Shown: in pieces, positions 56,826-64,000 of the stretch
Numbering within the stretch: the stretch's first letter is position 1
Layout: each line of letters opens with the position of its first letter
Assembly: GCA_025024175.1 (NCBI GenBank)
Contig: QCXZ01000053.1
Span: forward strand, 5,704,001-5,768,000
Direction: 5' to 3'
From: Rhyzopertha dominica
Lineage: Eukaryota; Arthropoda; Insecta; Coleoptera; Bostrichidae
DNA: 64,000 bases
Made by a program: the position numbers and the translations under genes
Notes under the pieces: generated by a model
What the model was told of the DNA's origin: nothing
Seen by the model: the letters and a program-made list of their open reading frames with translations, nothing else
The model's database searches: none

Positions 56826-58430
56826 ATTTTACATAATAATAATAATAGTAGTATATTTAATTCCAACAGACCTATAAAGTCTACAAAGGAATAATAATAG
56901 TTACAAAACATAATTATTACACCTACGTACAAATGACTCAAATGGCTATACAAAAATATCAACACTTCTACATATTTCATTATATAATCTGCACATACGT
57001 ACAATCGGAGATCGAAAATGATGGCTTGTCCGTGAAGGACAAACATAAAATGTTACACAAGATCTTGAATTCACTCTTGGCACTAAGAAAGCTAATCGAC
57101 ACAATAATGTACTAACAATGCGACCATGTACAATTTTATACAACAAGGTTATAGTATAAAGATTTCGCCAAAAACTTAATGAATGCAACTCAAATTCGGC
57201 AGTCGAAGACGGACAATCAAAATGGGGATATAGGTTAAATTTCTTATAATATAAGTATCTACAGAATTCCTTTTGTATACGTTCAATCTGAGTAGCATAA
57301 ACAGCATAACCAGAACACCAAACTTCTAAACAGTACTCTAGTGTACTTCTCACAAATACACAATACAGTTTCAAAATACAAGAAATGTTATTGAAATCCC
57401 TAGTTTGTCGCTTAATAAACCCCATTGGTCTAATAGCATCACCACACATTTGCTCTATATGTAAGTTAAATGAGAGAGAACTATCAAAAGTGATTCCCAA
57501 ATCTTTTACTTGAGATACACGTTCCAACTTAGTACCGTTAATACTGTAATGAAAAACAATCGGGTTCTGAATCCTACAGAAAGAAATAATTTTACATTTA
57601 ACAATATTTAGATTCATTTTGTTCTCTGCACACCAGAGAGAAAACTGTTCTAGATCATTTTGCATCGGAGTACAATCTTCAACAGATTTTATGCATCTTA
57701 CAATTTTCAAATCATCTGCGTACACCAATACATGCGACTTAAATATAGAAAATACATCGTTGAAGAAGAACAAAAACAAAAGTGGTCCTAAATTGGAACC
57801 TTGCACTACTCCACTACATGTTTGAAATGGCTTTGATTTATAACCTAAATATTCAACATATTGAAATCGTGCTGTCAGCAAAGAATTAAGAAACAATATC
57901 AAAGAATCACATAAGCCGTAACTTTGTAATTTCCGCAATAAAATGCGATGATCGACAACATCAAAAGCTTTTGATAGATCTGTATATATATAACATCAGT
58001 TTGTAACTTATTTTCTAAATTATCAGAAAGCAGTTGCGTGCACTCACATAAATTGGTTGCAGTAGATTTACCCTTTATAAAACCGTGTTGACTTTCATTT
58101 ATAAGTATGTGCATGTGGTTATATATAGATACTTTGCAAAAATAGACTCAAAAATTTTGGCGAAATTGCAGCTTATGGCTACTGCTCTATAATTTTCAAT
58201 ATTACTTCGATCTCCGGACTTGAAAACCGGAAAAACCTTGGAACTCTTCCAGATATTTGGATAAATACCTGTCTGTAAAGATAAATTATAAATGTGTCGG
58301 AGCGGCTTCAAAAAACAGCAAACACAATCTTTCACAATAAATGACGGTATATTGTCCGTCCCAGCAGTTAAGTTAGGCTTCATCTTCTTCGCGGCCTCAA
58401 TAATGGTATTATTTTAAAAATAATTTAGGA
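56826..58430 (-). pseudogene. Jockey/CR1-like RT, nearly complete domain
   Basis: The RT starts at about 58430 (NNTIIEAAKKMKPNLTAGTD). NYRAVAISCNFAKIFESI and SQHGFIKGKSTATNL come next, and after a frameshift near 57970 a 330-codon open frame runs (57938-56946). It contains QTCSGVVQGSNLGPLLF, the catalytic box VLVYADDLKIVRC (about 57720), VSQVKDLGITFDSSLSF and the C-terminal RSTLEYCLEVW region. The 3' end carries a short (ATT)n run (56834-56850), as at the 3' terminus of many such elements. Two frameshifts (near 58110 and 57970) are the main damage. This is the best-preserved retrotransposon here; the endonuclease domain is not present. Confidence 0.85.
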
Positions 58431-58474
58431 ATCCATGACGGCTATGCGCTATGGTTCCTGTCACTGTAGTTATT

Positions 58475-59730
58475 AAAAGTCAAAATGTATTCAAATGATG
58501 AAAAAACAGATATGATTTTGATCTATGGTGAATGCAAGAAAAATGCCTCCACTGCTGCCCGTTTATACAGACAACGTTTTCCAAATAGAAGAGCTCCTGC
58601 TGATATAATTTTCAAGAGACTTGAATTAACTTTAAGGACAAACGCCACCACTGAAAAAATCAAGAGAAAGAACAGCAACAGGCCCTGACAATGAAATTAG
58701 AGTATTGGAAATGATTGACGAAAATCCTCATATTAGTCAAAGAGTAGTTTCAAGAGCAACCGGTAGTAATCTGGCTTCAGTACACCAAATAATTAAAGGC
58801 AATCAATTTCATCCGTATCACTTGCAATTGGTTCAGGCCTTAAAGGATACAGATTATCCTAAAAGAATGGCTTTTTGTAACTTTTTTCGGGAATACCAAA
58901 ATTTGAATGTGAGATTTTATGACAACATTTGCTTCTCAGATGAAGCAAGATTTTCTAATAATGGTGGAGTTAACAAATATAACATGCATTATTATGCGCA
59001 AGAAAATCCACGTTGGATTCGAGAAGGACATTTTCGAACGATATACTCGACGAATGTCTGCTGCGGAATATTGGTGACCTTATTTTTTTCGCGATAGTTT
59101 AAACGGCAATACTTATCTAAATTTTTAAAGAAACATTTTACCGGTACTTTTAAAAATGTAAATTTACAAGTAAAACAAGATCTATGGTTCCAACAAGATG
59201 GGGCACCTGCGCATTATCATAGAATAGTGCGAAATCATCTTGATTTTGTTTTGCCTAACCTATGGATAAGAAGAGGTTCAATTAATCCTTGGCCACCGAG
59301 AAGCGCGGACCTTACTCCTCTGGATTTTTTCTGTGGGGAATGGTAAAAGAGCAAGTATACCAAACACCAATTGAAAGTATAGAACATTTAGAAAATAAAA
59401 TAGATCCATCACTCCAGAAATGTTAATGCATGTTAAAAGATCGTTTCGGGTACGAATTCAAGCTTGTGAAAGCAGCGGAGGGTGACATTTTAAGCATTTA
59501 TTAAATTAATGTTATTGAATTAACATTTTTCAAAAATAAAATTTGTTATACAATATCAATATTTACTTAAAACAAATGATTGAAGTTTATGTCAAAATTT
59601 ACAAATTTATACAGCTCTCAACGTTTTATATTTTTTAAGACGATGAACAATTATCAATGTTACCACTGCAAATGTATATTGGGTTGCATTTTTTATTTCG
59701 TCAGGGTCATTATCATTCGTAAAACATCCT
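58475..59730 (+). mobile_element. DD41D element D2, 5' TIR absent
   Basis: This is the second copy of the element at 7369-8377, with the N-terminal codons that copy lacks. Its right end CATCCT then TATA matches 8371-8380. No left TIR is recognisable; the sequence upstream is the retrotransposon at 56826-58430, so it is either truncated or was joined to it. Confidence 0.75.
58485..59511 (+). pseudogene. DD41D transposase pseudogene of element D2
   Basis: ATG 58485 begins MYSNDEKTDMILIYGE, with the N-terminal helix LYRQRFPNRRAPADIIFKR. A frameshift near 58680 leads into a second frame (58705-59097) with DENPHISQRVVSRATGSN and the first Asp in NICFSDEARFSNNGG. After another shift, FQQDGAPAHYHRIVRNHL carries the second Asp (59197) and PPRSADLTPLDF the third (59323), 41 residues between them. 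The tail decays toward 59511. Compared with element D1 it keeps the second Asp but has separate frameshifts, so the two copies died independently. Confidence 0.8.
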
Positions 59731-61775
59731 ATATATTTTAGGAACTCAGCTCAAGATACATTTCGAAAACTGGGTCTTTCCAGTTCCCCCTCAGAGCCTC
59801 CACCTTGTCCCATGCGTGGGAAACATTTTCAGTCAAATCAAAATGTTAAAGATTAATTACGATGAAACAATTTAGAGGACGATCCGGGTAAAACAAAAAT
59901 TATAGTTCACCGGCATTGTAATGTAATGTTTGCTGGATCTGCTAGTGGTTATACACTTCTTGTGTACTTAGTGTATAAATCTACAATTTTGTTGCAAAAA
60001 TTCTTAAAATACATGACAACGATGATAAAATCTTGGTGGACCTTTTTCGAAACTACAAAAATTGTTTTACCTTTGTAACAGAATATTTTTTGTTCTTTAT
60101 TTTTCCGGAAATGTCCAAAGTTAAGGAACGTTTGCCTAAAAGAAACAATGACAAAAAATTATAATAACATATTTACGGTTATATTTTCAGTAAATCAATA
60201 ATGGAATTCATACTACAGGCATTCACACAACTTTTTATGCAAATATTACAGTTTAACCAAATGTCTAAAAAATTATGCGCATATAAAGTTAAAAATTGTC
60301 CCATAATATAGGGACTTGCCTGTATAATAAAAATTTACGCAACTTACAATTNACGGAACTCACATACTTATGNCAGCCAAATCTCAACTTACCTGAAANA
60401 AAAAAANATAAGTATTAAAGCTACAGAAAGCAGTGGCTAATNAAAAAAAAAAAGAAAATAACAAACCTTACAAAATTCATGTAAGTCAAACGCTACATGC
60501 AGCGATACTTCCGATGGCATATATTACAAAAATAAATTACATAAATAATCCAAAAGCTTTAAAGCAAATATACCATCTTTAAAAGTGTATTTTAGATAGC
60601 CTGATTTATTCGAAACAAAAACGGCCTCTTGTGTTTTCGTAAAGTTAAGGATTTCTGAACAAGCTATTTAAAATCGGTTACAAGACATGGTTGCCATATA
60701 GTGGAAATTAAATTAAATCGTAATTGGCAGCTGCCACATTGACATTTTGTAATGGCAATTAATTGTTATAATTAATACAACTTGATGTTCTTACGAAAAT
60801 ATTCAGCAGGGCTGTCTTGTTTACAAAGAATCAAATTACCGGCAATGAATTTTTAAATATAGTAAGGTATAAAACAAGACTTAGGTGTGGCTTTTTCGAC
60901 CCCCCACAACGGTAAAGAAGAATGAACAAATTGTTTACTGAATTCTTTGTCTATGGCAGAAAATGCCTCGTTACTTAATTTCATGTATTCACTATTCACT
61001 TATTTGGTATTTCAGAAGAAAATATAAAACCACTTTTTCAGTATCGTTTTTAAAGGTAGCACTGCAATACAAGAATAAAAACCTTGCACGAATCAAGGAC
61101 ACTATTTTCCGGAAGAAAAGAAGAAATTAAATAACCTGCAAAAATATGGAAATTTATGTCTTGGAAATGGGGAACGGTTTTGTTCTATTAGCATATTTAT
61201 TTCCTTGGTGGTATCTTCACTAAATGCTAATAGAATTGAATGAAAAATGACTCTTTTAACGAGAAAATTATACGAAAACCGAGCCAAGAATTCTGATGCC
61301 TAACCGTGTAACCGTTTCACTAGTATCATTCTGTAGAAGTCTAAATCTCATCCCAATACATGTTATTTGGTGAAATAAAAAAACAACGAAAAGCTTTATT
61401 CAATGGCTATGTATTTTCATGCGTGTTAATTGCATTCTAGTATTATTTACATTATATGAGACCATTTCTTTTGTAGTTTTGGCTTTACCTAATTGGCACG
61501 TCATGTACCTTATTAATATGTTCTTATTACAAACAAAGATTTAGTTCTTTCGATATAATATTGTACACCTACGATAAAATAACTCTGTTTTAAAAATAAG
61601 CTTTTTAATTATACTTTCACTAGTTCCTGTAGGCACGCATCGCTGGGTCAGTTGTAGAACATTCTACATGATTTCTAGTCTTTTTAGAATGTTATCGGAC
61701 CTTCTCGAAGCATCGATTTTTGAGTTTCCTACTGCTAGACAGTTTCGAAAAACTACCACAATTGAGGATTTACTC
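59731..61775. other. No gene seen
   Basis: AT-rich. A cluster of ambiguous bases lies at 60352-60442. A 61-codon minus frame at 61102-61287 matches nothing. Confidence 0.45.
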
Positions 61776-62039
61776 GTAAGTTATACGAAACCGTGTCACC
61801 CCACAGTTCCGAAATGTGAGCTTTCTTAAACCTTAAAGTTGATTATCCCATAAAACACTACAGAATATGTTGAAGATACACACTACGCGTCGTCTCATAT
61901 CAACGTTTATCAAATAATGCGACAATCGGCAGATGACAGGTCTCCGTCAAAGGCAATAGCTGTGTTCACTTCCCTGAGGGCGGCAAATTGATTTAATCGA
62001 TAATTTCCATAAACGCCCTGGATGCATGAATCATTTATA
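61776..62039 (-). mobile_element. MITE copy a (of the 15747 family), terminus clipped
   Basis: The match to the 15747-16111 MITE covers about the last two thirds. It runs through GGCGGCAAATTGATTTAATC and TAAACGCCCTGGATGCAT to ATCATTTATA. The final nine bases of the tip (the GAAGCCCTG side) are missing, and copy b starts at the next base. Confidence 0.75.
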
Positions 62040-62210
62040 CAGGGTTTCTATAAATGATTTATGCAAAGCGGGCGGTGTTGATTTCTAAAATTCTTTGTAT
62101 CGCCTTTTTATAACTATCAAGCTACAATATGCACGGCGATCACTGAACATCAATGAGCATGATGGTACTGAAGGTTGCAGATAAAGTTGCAGTCACTAAA
62201 TTGATGGCTT
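62040..62210 (-). mobile_element. MITE copy b, first third
   Basis: Starts with the tip CAGGGTTTCTATAAATGATT preceded by TA and follows the 15747 family (on the complement) through GGCGGTGTTGATTTC and CAAGCTACAATATGCACGGC to GAAGGTTGCAG. It stops at about 62210, and the family continues only at 62463. Confidence 0.75.
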
Positions 62211-62462
62211 TATAAAGTTTCCAACAGTTTACGGTTCTATTTTTCTTTCAAGGGTAAAAAATAACAATAATTATTATTGGTATAGTAGGCTTCTGGTAAA
62301 CTCTAGTCTATACCCTTGCACTGTGGAAGCTTTGTGCTGTGCAGCTAACGTTACTACCCCATACTTTGTGAATTTTACCAATGCGGCAGGCTAAAAGCAT
62401 CCTTCAGTCAGTCATAGTATAATTATTTAACAAGCTTACTGCAGCCACAACCTCACAAATAC
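62211..62462. other. Spacer between two MITE parts
   Basis: 250 bp without resemblance to the MITE family; it may be an insertion that splits one copy (b plus c). Confidence 0.45.
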
Positions 62463-62670
62463 TTAAACTTAAAAGTTATACGAAACCGTGTCAGCCCACA
62501 GCTCCGAAATGTGAGCTTTCTGCAACCTTAAAGTTGATTATTGCACAAAACACTACAGAATATGTATTAAAATATCATCGACGTTAATTACTACAGAATA
62601 TGTTGAAAATACAAACTCCCACGCGTTTTTTTCAAATACTTCAACAATCGACAGATTACAAGTATACGTT
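62463..62670 (-). mobile_element. MITE copy c, middle part
   Basis: Matches the middle of copy a and of the 15747 element: GTTATACGAAACCGTGTCA, GAAATGTGAGCTTTCTGC, CACTACAGAATATG (repeated once). It ends before the terminus. At the DNA level it is a direct repeat of 61776-61960. Confidence 0.7.
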
Positions 62671-62806
62671 AAAGCAATTGTTATGTATTCACCATAGATA
62701 AAGACAAGACAAATAGATGGGAATCTCTCGGTGGTGGGGGGTGACCGTAAGGATTAGTTTAGCCTAGTGACACGGCAAATTTTTGGCGCTAGCATCTGCT
62801 TGCAGT

Positions 62807-62830
62807 ACAGTGACTTTATAAAGTCACTGT
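62807..62830. repeat. 24-bp perfect palindrome
   Basis: Each half is complementary to the other without spacer: ACAGTGACTTTA is followed by its reverse complement. It ends where the flanking bases stop pairing. Its function is unknown; it may be a transposon footprint or chance. Confidence 0.6.
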
Positions 62831-64000
62831 GCTTACAGTTGGCGGCAGGTTGGCGGTTTACTTATTTATTTGACAGTTGCGTCGGGACCAGTTCGTCAAG
62901 AACATATATCAGCACGTAAATAATTCAAATTTAAACTGTAATTTGTTAATAACAATAATGTTTAGCTTGCATAAAATATTCTTAAACTGCTGAATGTGCG
63001 AACAGTAGTAATTACAAGTCATTTCTACTACAAGGCGAGTTCTGACAGTTGCGGACGAGGAGGTGAGTTGTACTAGTTTTTGTAAAAATATATCTCAATA
63101 ACCGCATGGAAGTTACTACATAGACTTGTTTTTCGATAAAGTAGTTCACACTAAAAATGATGTAGATACACTTAGTGCTACAAAAGCTTATTATGAATTC
63201 TTAACATGTTTAAATGTTCTGCTTCTTCTCAAGAGTTAAAAATTGTTAAAAGTTAAATGAGTGAGTCGATTTGCACTTATATGGATGAGAAGCAATTTTA
63301 TTATATTATATTTGTCTACTTGGGCATTGCAAATCTGCTATCACAGTCATTTACAGCTTTAAGCTATGTAATTTTATCCATCCAAATGTAAATTGGTTCA
63401 CTTAAATATTTGTAAGGGTAGTACAGTTTTAGTAAATATTAGCGTCCTGATGATAAATATTGCTGCGGCCGTAAAGTAATTTATTATATGTGAGTAAGTG
63501 ATACCTTTAATCGACATTCATTATACTATCACAGCAGCAGCACTGATGTGAATATGTTTAATGGGTTGTTTTACTTCTAGATAGCGGACGAGGACGTACA
63601 CAATCTCAAAAAAATATCTCATAGCAAATTCAACATTAACTTGACAACAATTCAACATACTTCAACTTTTATCGAATGATACATCGTACAGTATACCAGC
63701 AATTTTTATTAATAACAAAACTTAAGACATGCTCTTGGCATTTCTTGAAATGTAGTGTATGTACCTACGAAACTGGTCCCTTTGGGAAATCTTGCGTGGA
63801 TACCACCCCTTATTTATCACATACTCTTATATAATATTATAATAAAGACCCTTGGGAAATATTTTTATTTACAATGAAGGTCTGTTTAAAAAATGCATAC
63901 TTGTTTCAGATGTACCAAATATGACTGAAACGCATTAAAAAAGATAGCTTATTTACGTTATGTGGTTCGTCACAAGCATTTCGGCGAGTTATTTCGACTC
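62831..64000. other. No gene seen
   Basis: AT-rich sequence to the end of the window without recognisable coding, RNA or repeat features. Confidence 0.45.

Noticed and set aside
1..64000. CRISPR array, rRNA or bacterial operon
   Set aside because: No regularly spaced direct repeats, no rRNA-like conserved blocks, and gene density and composition are eukaryotic intergenic in character.

Overview
This window looks like repeat-rich, non-genic DNA from an arthropod nuclear genome, most likely an insect. It is AT-rich, has no operon-like gene packing, and has no long intact host gene that I can recognise. Almost everything with a family signature is a transposable element: Tc1/mariner/IS630 elements of several catalytic classes, Jockey/CR1-like non-LTR retrotransposons, Penelope-like elements (PLEs), a hAT element, a FLYWCH-MULE fossil, a THAP-type exon fossil and small TA-flanked MITEs. 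Scattered N bases mark unresolved positions.

Region 1-9.5 kb. An internally deleted mariner derivative is split by a 1.44-kb insertion with CACAG termini and dense subterminal TTTGTTT repeats (693-2135). Two long-TIR IS630/mariner-type elements then lie only a few bases apart (3414-4814 and 4822-6507), followed by a shortened relative (7369-8377) and a decayed MULE transposase (about 8441-9502).

Region 9.5-24 kb. There are weak reverse-transcriptase (RT) and Gypsy-like relics, and two more copies of the mariner derivative. A non-LTR RT pseudogene is interrupted by a 365-bp MITE. A DD34E Tc1 copy is truncated against that RT. A THAP-domain exon relic keeps a splice donor. A DD34E element with 200-bp TIRs (21989-23573) sits inside an older DD41D relic.

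Region 24-37 kb. This holds the best-preserved element of the window, a 2.2-kb DD41D transposon with 434-bp TIRs (24333-26532). It is followed by a PLE with a palindromic terminal repeat carrying a hammerhead-ribozyme-like core (27340-28260), an unidentified 143-codon ORF (28434-28865), a hAT-type element with a perfect 8-bp target duplication that contains a PLE endonuclease fragment (31282-32608), and a broken transposase with very wide D-to-E spacing (36.0-37.2 kb).

Region 37-64 kb. Five non-LTR RT fragments, the longest at 56.8-58.4 kb, are mixed with a second DD34E Tc1 copy (51604-52989), rearranged PLE pieces (53.4-55.6 kb), a second copy of the CAGG-tipped DD41D family (58.48-59.73 kb) and a cluster of MITE fragments (61.8-62.7 kb). 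The last 1.3 kb shows nothing I can name.

These elements do not form a pathway. What they show together is a history of nested insertion, mostly at TA dinucleotides, from which the relative order of several insertions can be read. I did not find a convincing new biological system. The most notable items are the CACAG element, the concentric terminal repeats at 4822-6507, the near-intact DD41D element with a possible 69-bp intron, the PLE palindrome, and the wide-spaced DDE transposase.
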